A stretch of 64,000 bases of DNA from Acidobacteriota bacterium (lineage in GTDB: Bacteria > Acidobacteriota > Terriglobia > 2-12-FULL-54-10), in contig JACPPJ010000062.1 of NCBI GenBank assembly GCA_016191085.1, positions 17,094 to 81,093 on the forward strand, given 5' to 3'. Positions 26,369 to 35,826 of this stretch are shown piece after piece; position 1 is the stretch's first letter, and every line of letters begins with the position of its first letter. A model generated the notes under the pieces. That model saw nothing but the letters and a program-made list of their open reading frames with translations. It was not told the DNA's origin and did no database searches. Position numbers and translations under genes: made by a program.

Positions 26369-27136
26369 CTAACGCTGCACCAGAAAATATAATCCGATTG
26401 CAAACCCCACGAACGTGACGAACGCGCGCACCGCCTTCGGACCCACGCGCCGCGCCAGGATCGGTCCTGTATACCCTCCGCCCAGCGCACCCGCCGCAAG
26501 CACGATAGCATCCGGCCACAGCACGCTGCCGTTGGCGATGAAGTAAATCGCAGCGATGCCGTTCATCAATGAGGACAGGAGAACCTTCAGCGAATTCATC
26601 TCATGAATGTCGCCGTGTACGATGAGCCCGAGTGCCGCGAGCATCAAGATCCCGATGCCCGCGCCGAAGTAGCCGCCGTAAATACCAACGCAAAATACGA
26701 AGAAGGCTGTGGCCATGCGCGCGTGCTTCGATTTGGCGGCCGCTTGCGCTTCCAGTTGTAGCAGACGCGAAACGAATGGCTGAAACGTAAAAAGTACGGT
26801 CGCAAATAGAATGAGGTAAGGAATGATGTGGCGAAAATAAGCCTCGCTGGTGTTCAGCAGCAGCACCGCTCCTACCAAGCCTCCGATGAGGCTGGGTGGC
26901 GCGAGCAGCCAGGCCAATTTCTTCTGTGAGGCAAACTCCCGGCGATACGAGACGAACGACGCGATGGTCCCCGCCTGCAGCGCAATGGTATTGGTGGCGT
27001 TCGCAATGATTGCGGGGACTCCGGTGAAGATCAGCGTGGGAAAACTGAGCAGCGTGCCGCCGCCGGCTACGGAGTTGACGACTCCAGCAACGATTCCAAC
27101 AACAAACAGGATGAGAGCTTTCAGAGCAAAGGGCAT
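26369..27136 (-). CDS. TSUP-family (TauE/SafE) anion exporter
   Basis: This 255-residue membrane protein has about seven to eight hydrophobic helices. The two characteristic family segments are present: GIVAGVVNSVAGGGTLLSFP near the N-terminus and GIYGGYFGAGIGILMLAALG in the second half. Members move sulfite, sulfonates, sulfoacetate or other small organic anions; the cargo is unknown here. Its stop codon abuts that of ackA, leaving no space for a separate terminator. Confidence 0.85.
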   Translation of the reverse strand: MPFALKALILFVVGIVAGVVNSVAGGGTLLSFPTLIFTGVPAIIANATNTIALQAGTIASFVSYRREFASQKKLAWLLAPPSLIGGLVGAVLLLNTSEAYFRHIIPYLILFATVLFTFQPFVSRLLQLEAQAAAKSKHARMATAFFVFCVGIYGGYFGAGIGILMLAALGLIVHGDIHEMNSLKVLLSSLMNGIAAIYFIANGSVLWPDAIVLAAGALGGGYTGPILARRVGPKAVRAFVTFVGFAIGLYFLVQR

Positions 27137-27220
27137 TCGTCAGTGATCCGGGTCTATAGCCAATACCGGAATAAACCGCAGTAGCGCACGAATTGTAATT
27201 CTAACCTCGATTTTCGAGCT

Positions 27221-28328
27221 TTACCCCACCTTGGCTTCGGCGCGCCGGCTGACGAGGTAGGCGCGGACGAACGCGTCCAGATCGCCGTCCAGCACGCGGT
27301 CCACGTCGCCGACCTCCACGCGCGTGCGGACGTCTTTCACCATGCGGTATGGGTGCAGCACGTAAGAGCGAATCTGGCTGCCAAAATCTATATCCAACTT
27401 CGATTTCTCCAGCTTTCGCGTTTCCTCCTGCTTTTTCTCCAGTTCCAATTCATATAATCGCGAGCGGAGAATCTTCATGGCCACGTTGCGGTTCTTGTGC
27501 TGCGAGCGTTCATTCTGGCAGGCGACTACTATTCCGCTTGGAAGATGCGTGATACGGACTGCGGAATCGGTGGTGTTGACGTGCTGGCCGCCCGCCCCTG
27601 TAGCGCGGTACGTATCTACCCGAAGCTCCTCGTCACGGATCTGCACGTCTATCCTGTCGTCAATTTCCGGCATCACGAACACGCTGGCAAACGAGGTGTG
27701 GCGGCGCTTGTTGAAATCGAATGGAGAAATTCGCACCAGCCGGTGAACTCCGGTTTCCCCTTGTAGCAGCCCGAAGGCGTACTCGCCGTTGATGGTGATC
27801 GTTGCGGACTTGATTCCCGCCTCTTCGCCCGGCTGCGTATCCACCACTTCTGCTCGGAAGCCCTGGCGTTCCGCCCAACGCAAGTACATACGTAGAAGCA
27901 TTTCAGCCCAGTCGCACGCCTCTGTGCCCCCGGCGCCGGAGTGAATTGCCATGATGGCGTTTGCCGCGTCATTTTCGCCCGACAGCAGAGTACGCGTCTC
28001 GATCTGCTCCACGTCGGCTTTCAGCTTCGGGAGCTGCGCTGCGAGTTCCTCCGATACGTCCTCGCCCTCTGCTTGCAGTTCGAGCAACACCTCGACATCG
28101 GACTGCGCTCGGGCCAATTCCTCGTCGGTCTTCACCGCGTTTTCCAGTTGCTTGCGTGTTTGCTGGATTTTTTGCGAGTTGGCGGGATCGTTCCAGAAGC
28201 CAGGCTCGGAAATTTTTTTATCGAGTTCGGCAATCTGCTGCCGTTTTACGGGAGCGTCAAAGAAAACTCCGGATATCTCGAATCTTGCCCTTTAGCTCTT
28301 CAAAATCGCGGACGATGTCTTCACTCAT
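27221..28328 (-). CDS. prfB: Peptide chain release factor 2, made by programmed +1 frameshift
   Basis: RF2 reads UGA and UAA stop codons and triggers peptide release with its GGQ motif (ATGAGGQHVNTTDSAVR). The SPF tripeptide for stop recognition is in RISPFDFNKRRH. The gene starts at ATG 28328, overlapping the lnt stop as ATGA. After 23 codons it meets an in-frame TGA (28257-28259) preceded by CTT. Slipping by one base at CTT-TGA-C continues into the long frame ending at 27221, giving a protein of about 368 residues, the normal RF2 size. This is the classic self-regulating RF2 frameshift, not a mutation. Confidence 0.95.
28256..28270 (-). promoter_or_regulatory. RF2 programmed frameshift site
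   Basis: The coding strand reads GGAGTTTTCTTTGAC: a Shine-Dalgarno-like GGAG, then CTT-TGA-C. The spacing fits the known bacterial RF2 recoding signal. Low RF2 makes ribosomes pause at the TGA and slip forward. Confidence 0.92.
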
Positions 28329-29908
28329 GATCTATTCTCCAAATTTGTAGCCAGGACTTGTTCCGTCTGGCGCGCGTTCTTATGGCGGCGAAGGCTGATC
28401 CAACCGGCGGCCAAAGCGAGCACACTCAAAACGCACGCGGCATAAGCAAACAGGTCGCCATGGCGCGTGTAAAAGGTCTGTTGCTGCAGGGACGCCCAGT
28501 GTCCCTGGAGCACGCCCGGCTCATCCACAGGCAGCACGTTGGCGATGCCGCCGTCGGGCCGGATCACCGCAGTGACGCCGGTATTCGTCGCGCGAAGCAA
28601 GTACCTGGCGTTCTCCACGGCCCGCATCCGGGCCATCAACAAGTGCTGATATCGCGCGGCGGAGCTGCCATACCAACCGTCGTTCGAAGTATTCACCAGC
28701 ACTTCCGCGCCGTCCCTGACGAATCGGCGCACAAGGTCCGGAAATACAGACTCATAGCAGATAAACCCTGCCATCTTGCCGCCCGGCAAACGGTGGACTA
28801 CATACTGGTTGCCGGGTACGAAGTCGCTGACCTCCGCCGTGAGCTTATCCGCGAACGTCAGCCATTGTTTCAACGGGACGTACTCGCCGAACGGGACCAA
28901 GTGGATTTTATCATACTGGCTCACCACGGCGCCGGAAGGCGAAATCAGTACTTCGCTGTTGAGCGGCTTTTCCCGATTCGATCCCGCTACGTAACCGACG
29001 ATGCCCAAAACAAAATAGCTGTTTGTCCCACGGGCAATCTGTTCGGCATATTGTCTGGCAAATGAACCTTCCTCAAAGTAAAACGGCGCAGGGGTTTCCG
29101 GCCAGATCACGAGTGACGGAGTCTGCTGGCGACCCACAGTTTCCACGGTCAGTGTTTTCAACTGCGAGAGTAACGGTGCCTGATAAACCGGGTCCCACGG
29201 CTCAAACGCTACCGATTCAGGAATGTTGGTCTGGACAAGGTAGGCCGTCTGGTTCTCGGCGTGGCTTTCCCGCCGAGCCGTGGCGACCAGCAGCACCGGC
29301 ACGGCGGCGACGGCTGCAACGATCAAAGCAGCGCGCCTGTCCCGGCGCGTGACAAACCACACGATTGCCACGTTCCAGGTGAGGATCAGAAACGACAGAC
29401 CATATACGCCGGTCCAGCGGGCCACGCGGGCGATGCCGAACGTGTCCGTCAACGCATACCCAGCCAGCAGCCACGGGAAGCCCGAGAGCAAATACGCGCG
29501 CGCCAGCTCCAACGCTACCCAGACAAACGGGATCGCTAGTGCTCCCCATCGCACCCGCCAGAGTACCCCTGCGGAGTAAGCGAATAGTCCGAAGTAGATT
29601 GCGAGCGTCAGGAAAAACAGCACGAATACTCCGGCGGACGCGATTACGCCCAGGCCTCCGTGGTCTCGCATGACGTTGTAGATCCAGTAACACGTGCCTG
29701 CGAAAAACACACAGCCGCTCAACATGCCAAGAAGAAACCGCCGAACGCCGCGAGGCTCGTGCATCGACACCATCAGCAGCGGCGCTAGCGCAACCGCCAC
29801 GAGAACATGCCAGTTGAACTTGGGAAAAACCAGTACGAGCAAAACCCCGGAGGCCAAGCTGAGCGGGAGCGAAGATTTGAGGGAGTAAGCCGCCGAGAAG
29901 AAATGCAC
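28325..29908 (-). CDS. lnt: Apolipoprotein N-acyltransferase
   Basis: This 527-residue inner-membrane enzyme adds the third acyl chain to lipoproteins. The N-terminal half has about six membrane helices (including PKFNWHVLVAVALAPLL). The C-terminal half is a nitrilase-like domain with the Glu in VIWPETPAPF, the Lys in YDKIHLVPFGEYVPL and the nucleophile Cys in GFICYESVFPDL. A last helix closes the protein. The frame begins at a GTG (29908) whose ribosome site is too close; the true start may be slightly downstream. It is translationally coupled to prfB. An Lnt gene implies a two-membrane (Gram-negative) cell. Confidence 0.92.
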   Translation of the reverse strand: MHFFSAAYSLKSSLPLSLASGVLLVLVFPKFNWHVLVAVALAPLLMVSMHEPRGVRRFLLGMLSGCVFFAGTCYWIYNVMRDHGGLGVIASAGVFVLFFLTLAIYFGLFAYSAGVLWRVRWGALAIPFVWVALELARAYLLSGFPWLLAGYALTDTFGIARVARWTGVYGLSFLILTWNVAIVWFVTRRDRRAALIVAAVAAVPVLLVATARRESHAENQTAYLVQTNIPESVAFEPWDPVYQAPLLSQLKTLTVETVGRQQTPSLVIWPETPAPFYFEEGSFARQYAEQIARGTNSYFVLGIVGYVAGSNREKPLNSEVLISPSGAVVSQYDKIHLVPFGEYVPLKQWLTFADKLTAEVSDFVPGNQYVVHRLPGGKMAGFICYESVFPDLVRRFVRDGAEVLVNTSNDGWYGSSAARYQHLLMARMRAVENARYLLRATNTGVTAVIRPDGGIANVLPVDEPGVLQGHWASLQQQTFYTRHGDLFAYAACVLSVLALAAGWISLRRHKNARQTEQVLATNLENRS

Positions 29909-29992
29909 TTCCTTAAGTATACACCGAAGAGAGATGAGGATCAGACACGCGCGAGGAGCGCGGCGTTCACAGCCAGGATTGAGGAATCCTAC

Positions 29993-31654
29993 TCACCACA
30001 CCCGCATGCCCGGATTGTTCAAGGGTGTAGTTCGCAATAAGCTATAGAGCGACGGGCCGTACGCAAACAGGATCAGCACGGCCGCGACCGTCAGCCAGAT
30101 CGGCCAGCGGTCCAGCAGCGCGGGAGCGTCCTCCGGACCTGACACAGCTTCGGCGAACTCCGGCATCGCCGGGGCTGGCTCTTTCGACGCAACCATCGTC
30201 AGTACCATATTCAGGAAATAGAGCAGCGCGCTGATAAACAGGATCGCGCCGCCGATGGCGATCAACGGCAAGTACCGCTGCCACTCCGGTAAGGCATACG
30301 TGACCGCGCTCATGGAGGTGCGCCGCGGCATTCCCATCAGACCTAGCGTGTGGAGCGCGAACGAGAAGATGAGCATCCCGGCCGCCCAAAGCCACGCCTG
30401 CGCGAGCGCCATGCGGCGGCTCCACAACGCGCGCTTCCAGAGCACAGGCACAAGCCAATACGTAATTCCCATAAACGTAAGCGTCACCGCCGTACCCGCT
30501 GTCAGGTGTAGATGTCCGGAGATCCAGGCGGTGTTGTGCACGATGAGGTCAACGTTAGCCGACGCGTTGATCAGTCCACCGATGCCGCCGAATGTGAACG
30601 TCAGCATCGCGAGCACCTGGGCGGCAAACGACGGATCGCCCCAGGGCATCTTGAAGAACCACAACACCCAACCCCTCCCGCCGCGCGCTCGCGCTCCGTT
30701 CTCAAGTGACGCCACGATGTTGAAGAAAGTCATCAGACTGGGAAAGAACACAGCGAACGTGAGGAAAGAGTGGACAAACTTCCATTCCTCCTCGATCCCC
30801 GGGTCGGTAAACTGATGGTGAAAGCCGATAGGCGTGGAGAGGACCAGGAACAAGATAAATGCGACACGCGCCATGGGGTCGCTGAACAGTTTCCCTCCGC
30901 CTTGCCTCGGAACCAACGTATACCACGACACGTAGGCGGCCAGCACCCAGAAATACACGATGGGGTGCCCAGTGAACCAGAACAGGACGCGTGCGAGCAG
31001 CGCGTCCGTCCCCTGCATCAACCCGAGTGACCACGGGATAAGCAGAAACAGCATCTCGGCCGCAATTCCGACCGACGCGATTGTCCACATCGCAAATGTG
31101 ACTAGCGACATGAAGGCTGCGAGCGGTGTGCGCTGCGCTGGGTGATCTTTGCGCCATGCACGATACGTCAGCGCCAAATTCAGCGTTACCAGCCAGGTCG
31201 CCACAACCACTAGTGTCAACCCGACATAGAACGCCCAGTGCGCCTGCATCGGCGGATAGAACGTGTACAGCACGCTCGCCGCATCGCCCACTAAAGGAAT
31301 GGCGGCAAGGACCAGTCCGGCCAGCATCAGCCAAAACGTTCCCCACGTGAGACTGCGGCTCGCCAATGGTGTTCTCAAGGCCTGAACTGTGATGAACGGC
31401 AGGAAGCCGCTGATGAAGAACGTCGTCCAGACAAGAACGTTCAACACACCATGCATGGTCAGACCGTGGTAGTACGACTGGACAACCGGGGCAAGATTCG
31501 GATAGAGGTCAATCCCGGCATTTTCCAGGCCCTGCAACAAGCCCATCGCTACGCCACCGGAAAGAGCGACGAACCCCACCAGCAGGTACGCCTTGGTGAC
31601 AGCGTATTCATTTCGCAATTCCACAACGGTTGGGAGTTTCGCAATGGTCGCCAT
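29993..31654 (-). CDS. cbaA: ba3-type cytochrome c oxidase subunit I
   Basis: This 553-residue haem-copper oxidase catalytic subunit has about 13 membrane helices. Ligand regions are visible: YHGLTMHGVLNVL (low-spin haem His), FTGHPIVYFWVLAAYVSWY (CuB His and the tyrosine region), the HHQF pair and HNTAWISGHLHLTAG. These match the B-type (ba3) oxidases known from Thermus and many soil bacteria, which have high oxygen affinity. The gene follows subunit II with a 2-bp gap and has a strong GGGAGG ribosome site. It is the last gene of the three-gene operon. Confidence 0.9.
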   Translation of the reverse strand: MATIAKLPTVVELRNEYAVTKAYLLVGFVALSGGVAMGLLQGLENAGIDLYPNLAPVVQSYYHGLTMHGVLNVLVWTTFFISGFLPFITVQALRTPLASRSLTWGTFWLMLAGLVLAAIPLVGDAASVLYTFYPPMQAHWAFYVGLTLVVVATWLVTLNLALTYRAWRKDHPAQRTPLAAFMSLVTFAMWTIASVGIAAEMLFLLIPWSLGLMQGTDALLARVLFWFTGHPIVYFWVLAAYVSWYTLVPRQGGGKLFSDPMARVAFILFLVLSTPIGFHHQFTDPGIEEEWKFVHSFLTFAVFFPSLMTFFNIVASLENGARARGGRGWVLWFFKMPWGDPSFAAQVLAMLTFTFGGIGGLINASANVDLIVHNTAWISGHLHLTAGTAVTLTFMGITYWLVPVLWKRALWSRRMALAQAWLWAAGMLIFSFALHTLGLMGMPRRTSMSAVTYALPEWQRYLPLIAIGGAILFISALLYFLNMVLTMVASKEPAPAMPEFAEAVSGPEDAPALLDRWPIWLTVAAVLILFAYGPSLYSLLRTTPLNNPGMRVW

Positions 31655-31656
31655 GG

Positions 31657-32163
31657 CTACTTCCCTCCCCTGTCGCCGTTATCCGCCGCGTCCACAATGA
31701 TCTGTCCGGCCATGGTGTGATGCCCGGCCCCGCAGTACTCGTGACAGATGAACAGATATGTCCCAGGCTTGTCGAAGCGCGCTGTCGCGCGGGCGATCTG
31801 CCCTGGCAAGACCATTACATTTACATTCGTACGCGGAATGAATAATCCGTGTACAACGTCCCTGCTGGTGGCCACGAAAGTGACCTCCGATCCGGCAGGC
31901 AGGTGAATTTCGGAGGGATTAAAGGACCATATCTCTCCGACCATGCGCACCTCGTAACGCGACGGCCCAACCTGTACCACGCCCGGATTGTCAAAAGGAG
32001 GCGTGCTGTCGAGCTTGGCGGGATCGACACGCCCTTCCGCCCCAGGCAGGTGTACGTCGGCGCCATAGGAAGTAAATAACAGGGTGGCCAACATGCCGAT
32101 GGGCAGCAACAGGCTGGGGATGATCCAGAAAAGCTCATAATAATAGGTGGTCTTGCGCTTCAT
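31657..32163 (-). CDS. cbaB: ba3-type cytochrome c oxidase subunit II (CuA protein)
   Basis: This protein of about 168 residues has one N-terminal membrane helix and a periplasmic cupredoxin domain. The dinuclear CuA site is complete: His in DVVHGLFIP and CHEYCGAGHHTMAG with two Cys, a His and Met. It receives electrons from cytochrome c and passes them to subunit I. The ATG at 32163 is set by a four-base ATGA overlap with the small third subunit upstream; the frame is open further, but within that gene. Confidence 0.92.
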   Translation of the reverse strand: MKRKTTYYYELFWIIPSLLLPIGMLATLLFTSYGADVHLPGAEGRVDPAKLDSTPPFDNPGVVQVGPSRYEVRMVGEIWSFNPSEIHLPAGSEVTFVATSRDVVHGLFIPRTNVNVMVLPGQIARATARFDKPGTYLFICHEYCGAGHHTMAGQIIVDAADNGDRGGK

Positions 32164-32279
32164 CTCGGCCACCCTTTTCCCCAGAGGTGGAGATACACGT
32201 TGACCCACATCAACGCCATGACCGCGAGAAAGACAAAGATCAAGAACAAAGCGCCTTTGGGATGCTCATTTTCATTCAT
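32160..32279 (-). CDS. Small single-helix oxidase subunit (subunit IIa-like)
   Basis: This 39-residue gene reads MNENEHPKGALFLIFVFLAV and continues as one hydrophobic helix ending in HLWGKGWPR. A tiny one-helix protein directly before subunit II is the hallmark of ba3 oxidase operons, where it replaces the missing first helix of subunit II. Its stop overlaps the subunit II start (ATGA). Its own start overlaps a TGA that closes a 78-codon upstream frame. Short length and perfect context make it convincing. Confidence 0.85.
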   Translation of the reverse strand: MNENEHPKGALFLIFVFLAVMALMWVNVYLHLWGKGWPR

Positions 32280-32519
32280 GGGAGATACCTGAATTCGTGC
32301 GGAATCGCGCTATTTAGCGGGTTATAGGCCCCCGATATGTCACGCGCGGTGTGTTGAGCAATTTGTTTGGCGATTCCAAACATGCCCAAACGCTCGAAAA
32401 TGCTGGTGAGCAGACGTTTGAGAGGTTTTTCCACTGACGGGACGCGGACGCAGAGTTGGCGGCTGTACACACGTGTAGCGCGAAATGGCGCAGTTGGGGA
32501 ACCCCGAAACAACGCCGTG

Positions 32520-32547
32520 ATTATACCCCTAGCGGAGGTCTACCCAA
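32520..32547 (-). promoter_or_regulatory. Candidate promoter of the ba3 oxidase operon
   Basis: On the minus strand TTGGGT (32547-32542) and TATAAT (32525-32520) are 16 bp apart. Transcription would start near 32513, giving a leader of about 230 nt before the small oxidase subunit. No other gene is evident in the 539-bp gap from 32280 to 32818. Confidence 0.45.
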
Positions 32548-32748
32548 CATTTTCATCGTCTTGCGTGACAACAAGTCTAATATCGGTGCCAAGGACTTGA
32601 GATCATCACCGGGTAGTGCCCACTTGGAAATTGTGAACCGTTCGAACGTGATTTCAGTTCCACGCTAAGTGGGTTTGCAGTTCCATGTAGGATGCCTGAC
32701 ACAAGCAGTACAAGTCCAAGTTATTCATTGCTAGTGGCTTCGATGCAT

Positions 32749-32762
32749 TCAGGATATCCTGA
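32749..32762. promoter_or_regulatory. 14-bp perfect palindrome upstream of the monooxygenase operon
   Basis: TCAGGATATCCTGA is fully symmetric and lies 57 bp before the first gene of the biosynthetic operon, a natural position for an operator. A few such palindromes are expected by chance in 64 kb, so the role is uncertain. Confidence 0.35.
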
Positions 32763-32818
32763 GTGCTGGTCCTGTTCGTGCTCCTGAATAGAACTACACG
32801 CTGCCTTAGGAGTTGTAG

Positions 32819-33877
32819 ATGGAGGACGCACCACAGAACCAACTACCTCAGCCACACCACCAATTCGAGATGTTCTCGACGTGCTCACAATCGGCCGTCG
32901 CGGACCGGAAAACGTATCTGGAGAATGTCATAGAGATAGCCCAATGGAGCGAGAGCGCCGGGTGTACTGGCATCCTGATCTATTCAGACAACCGCCAAGT
33001 AGATCCCTGGGCGCTGGCGCAGATCGTAATTGAACACACTACCTCCCTTGCTCCACTCGTGGCGGTGCAGCCGATTTACATGCACCCGTACGCGGTAGCT
33101 AAAAAAGCGGCGACGTTCGGCTATCTGTTCGGCAGACGGATCTTTCTGAACATGATAGCGGGCGGGTTCAAGAACGATTTAACCGCGCTGCATGACACCG
33201 CCCCGCACGACGAGAGATATTTGCGGCTGGCTGAGTACACGGCGGTGATTCAACGACTGCTGGGACAATCAGGTCTTATGCATTACGACGGGCGCTATTA
33301 CAAGCTGGACAATATAAAGCTGATGCCTCCGCTCGACCGGCACCTTCAGCCGGGGGTATTCGTGTCCGGGTCCTCAGCGGCGGGATTGGAAGCTGCCAAG
33401 GCATTAAGCGCCACAGCAATCCACTATCCCGAGCCGGCCAGCCAGTACTCGGAGCGTAGCTTTGAGCCTTCGATTCGGCACGGCATTCGCATTGGCATCA
33501 TCGCCCGGGACACAACTGAGGAGGCGTGGGAGGTCGCAACCGAATACTTTCCCGAGGACCGTAAAGGTCAATTGTTGCAACAAATGGCCATGAAGGTTTC
33601 CGACTCTGTCTGGCACAAACAATTATCAAAGCTGAGGGAAGAAGGGCCGCGGAGCCCATACTGGCTTTTTCCATTTGAGAACTACAAGACATTTTGCCCT
33701 TATCTCGTGGGCAGCTATGACCAGGTTTCAACCGAATTGGAAGGATATTTAAGAGCCGGGATACGGACCGTTATTCTGGACATCCCAAAACGCGAAGAAG
33801 ACTTCGTCCACATTAATAAGGCGCTGCAGCAAGCGGCGCAGAAAGCAGCATGCCAAACTTATTGCAGGATTGGGTGA
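32819..33877 (+). CDS. Luciferase-like (LLM class) flavin-dependent monooxygenase
   Basis: This 352-residue TIM-barrel flavin enzyme of the bacterial luciferase/alkanesulfonate monooxygenase superfamily uses reduced FMN and oxygen. Family landmarks: IAQWSESAGCTGILIYSDN, VAVQPIYMHPYAVAKKAATF, GRRIFLNMIAGGFKNDL, DERYLRLAEY and the GVFVSGSSAAGLEAA strand. A GGAG ribosome site precedes the ATG. It is the first gene of an operon with an adenylation domain, a carrier protein and a flavin reductase; its end overlaps the adenylation gene by 28 bp. The reductase can supply its FMNH2, and the carrier-bound amino acid is a likely substrate (inference). Confidence 0.85.
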   Translation: MEDAPQNQLPQPHHQFEMFSTCSQSAVADRKTYLENVIEIAQWSESAGCTGILIYSDNRQVDPWALAQIVIEHTTSLAPLVAVQPIYMHPYAVAKKAATFGYLFGRRIFLNMIAGGFKNDLTALHDTAPHDERYLRLAEYTAVIQRLLGQSGLMHYDGRYYKLDNIKLMPPLDRHLQPGVFVSGSSAAGLEAAKALSATAIHYPEPASQYSERSFEPSIRHGIRIGIIARDTTEEAWEVATEYFPEDRKGQLLQQMAMKVSDSVWHKQLSKLREEGPRSPYWLFPFENYKTFCPYLVGSYDQVSTELEGYLRAGIRTVILDIPKREEDFVHINKALQQAAQKAACQTYCRIG

Positions 33878-35499
33878 CGCTCCAGGCGGAGCACCGCCCC
33901 GGCGAACTGGCTGTGGTGTGCGACAGTCAGGCGTTGACGTATGCTGACCTTGAGCGTGTGTCCAACCGCCTAGCGCGGCTTCTGCGAGAAAGTGGATGTA
34001 GAAAGGGAGACCGGGTTTGCCTGCTGTTGCCTAAACGGCCAGAAGCCATCGCCGCGATTTTGGCCATCTACAAGGCAGGGTGCATATACGTACCGCTAGA
34101 CCCTTCCAGCCCCGCGGCACGCCTGACGAAAATTATTAACGCGTGCAGCAGCCGATTTATCCTGGCCGGCGCCCGCATTGCCGAATGGCTGCAAAGTGAG
34201 TGCGCCTGGGAACTCGCGCCTTCAGAGATCGCAATCGGATGGATGGAAGCCGATCAGCCGGCCCTGCCGCATCTGCACCCGGCATTCACACTGTCAGATT
34301 TAGACAGCGCCTCCCCCGAGCCCCTCGATCAACTGACCCGGCGCGGAGATCCCGCGCACATCCTATTCACATCCGGCTCCACAGGAATTCCGAAAGGCGT
34401 GATTATCACGCACGACAATGTCATCCAGTTTATCGAATGGGCGGTCCGGTACTTCGACATCGCACCTGATGATCGCAACGCCGGTCATCCGCCGCTGTCT
34501 TTCGATCTATCGTTTCTGGATATATTCGGCACATTCGCAGCAGGAGCGGAACTTCACCCCGTTCCCACGGAGATCAACGTGGACCCGGCCAACATAGCCC
34601 AATTCATCCGCGACAGAGAACTCACGCAATGGTTCTCGGTGCCTTCCGTACTGCACTACATGGCCAAGTTCGATGTGCTGGGATGGAACGATTTTCCGAG
34701 GCTGAAGCGCGTGCTGTGGTGCGGAGAGGTGCTGCCCACATCAACGTTGATCTATTGGATGAAGCGGCTCCCGCACGTACAATTTACGAATTTATACGGT
34801 CCTACCGAGACCACCATCGCGAGCAGTTACTACACAGTTCCGGAATGTCCCCACGACCAACTCGCCGAGATTCCAATTGGAACCGCCTGTGACGGCGAGG
34901 AACTATTGATTTTGGATGACAATCTGCAAGCCGTTCCGGCTGGGGTAACCGGACGACTGTATATTCGCGGCGCCGGGTTGAGCCAGGGTTACTGGAACGA
35001 TCCAGAGGCTACCGCTCGCGCGTTCGTGCCTGACCCGTTCAGTTCCGATCCGTCGGAGCGTATTTATAACACCGGCGATTTGGCGCGACGCGGTGGAGAC
35101 GGCTTGGTGTATTTCCTCGGACGCAACGACTCGCAGATCAAAAGCCGCGGTTACCGCATCGAACTGGGAGAGATTGAGGCCGCGTTGAACAGCTTGGCGG
35201 AGGTGCGCGAAAGCGCCGTGGTCGCGCTGAATGGAGGAGAAAACGACACGGCTCTGATCTGCTGCGCCTATGTTCCGGCTGCGGGGATTCATCTTTCGCC
35301 CGCGGCTTTGCGGAAGGCGCTCAGCCGGCTGGTGCCGAATTACATGCTCCCCGTACGCTGGCGCGTTCTTGACCTGCTGCCGAAGAACGGCAGTGGCAAA
35401 ATCGACCGCCGGGCTTTGAAGGAAGAATTTTCGCGGTATGAAACATCCGCAACGGTGTGCGGCTCACCAGCCCCGCGCGAGCTTAAGATGTCCGATTAG
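33850..35499 (+). CDS. Stand-alone amino-acid adenylation (A) domain protein
   Basis: This 549-residue NRPS-type adenylation enzyme activates an amino acid as the AMP ester and loads it on a carrier protein. All core motifs are in order: A2 KAGCIYVPLDPSSP, A3 ILFTSGSTGIPKGV, A4 FDLSFLDIFGTF, A5 NLYGPTETT, A7 YNTGDL, A8 SRGYRIELGEIEAAL and A10 NGSGKIDRRAL with its catalytic Lys. The Asp in FDLS at A4 is the residue that holds the substrate amino group, so an alpha-amino acid is expected; I cannot name it. There is no fused carrier or condensation domain. The partner carrier is encoded 34-58 bp downstream, depending on its start. Confidence 0.9.
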   Translation: MPNLLQDWVTLQAEHRPGELAVVCDSQALTYADLERVSNRLARLLRESGCRKGDRVCLLLPKRPEAIAAILAIYKAGCIYVPLDPSSPAARLTKIINACSSRFILAGARIAEWLQSECAWELAPSEIAIGWMEADQPALPHLHPAFTLSDLDSASPEPLDQLTRRGDPAHILFTSGSTGIPKGVIITHDNVIQFIEWAVRYFDIAPDDRNAGHPPLSFDLSFLDIFGTFAAGAELHPVPTEINVDPANIAQFIRDRELTQWFSVPSVLHYMAKFDVLGWNDFPRLKRVLWCGEVLPTSTLIYWMKRLPHVQFTNLYGPTETTIASSYYTVPECPHDQLAEIPIGTACDGEELLILDDNLQAVPAGVTGRLYIRGAGLSQGYWNDPEATARAFVPDPFSSDPSERIYNTGDLARRGGDGLVYFLGRNDSQIKSRGYRIELGEIEAALNSLAEVRESAVVALNGGENDTALICCAYVPAAGIHLSPAALRKALSRLVPNYMLPVRWRVLDLLPKNGSGKIDRRALKEEFSRYETSATVCGSPAPRELKMSD

Positions 35500-35557
35500 C
35501 AGTTCGATTGACTGATCCGGCCCACAGCAGACCGTGTTCCCCACGGAGGTAGCGAGC

Positions 35558-35809
35558 GTGCAAGCGCGTCTGCGTCAGGAGATCAGCGAACTGTTTGCCA
35601 TGCGCTTGGGACTGGAGGTTCCTGCGCCTGACACGGATTTGTTTGCGGCCGGCGTACTGGACTCGATGGCGTTCATAGAGCTGTTGCTGCAGCTTGAGAA
35701 CCGTTATGGGCTCAGGGTGGATCTGACTGAGATTGAATTCGATCAGTTCCGGTCCGTTGATAAGATCTCTGAATTCGTGGCAGCAAACGCGCCGCCGCTG
35801 GAGCCATAG
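35558..35809 (+). CDS. Peptidyl/acyl carrier protein
   Basis: This free-standing carrier protein of 83 residues has the phosphopantetheine Ser in GVLDSMAFIELLLQLENRYG, followed by helices ending DQFRSVDKISEFV. I choose the GTG at 35558 because GGAGG lies eight bases upstream; an in-frame GTG at 35534 is possible. It would be loaded by the adenylation protein and present the amino acid to the flavin monooxygenase. No phosphopantetheinyl transferase is encoded here, so a cell-wide one must act. Confidence 0.88.
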   Translation: MQARLRQEISELFAMRLGLEVPAPDTDLFAAGVLDSMAFIELLLQLENRYGLRVDLTEIEFDQFRSVDKISEFVAANAPPLEP

Positions 35810-35826
35810 CGCGGGATCGATAAAAT

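Noticed and set aside
28257..28259. TGA in prfB as a nonsense mutation or selenocysteine codon
   Set aside because: Context (CTT-TGA-C with a GGAG upstream, codon 24) is the known RF2 programmed frameshift.
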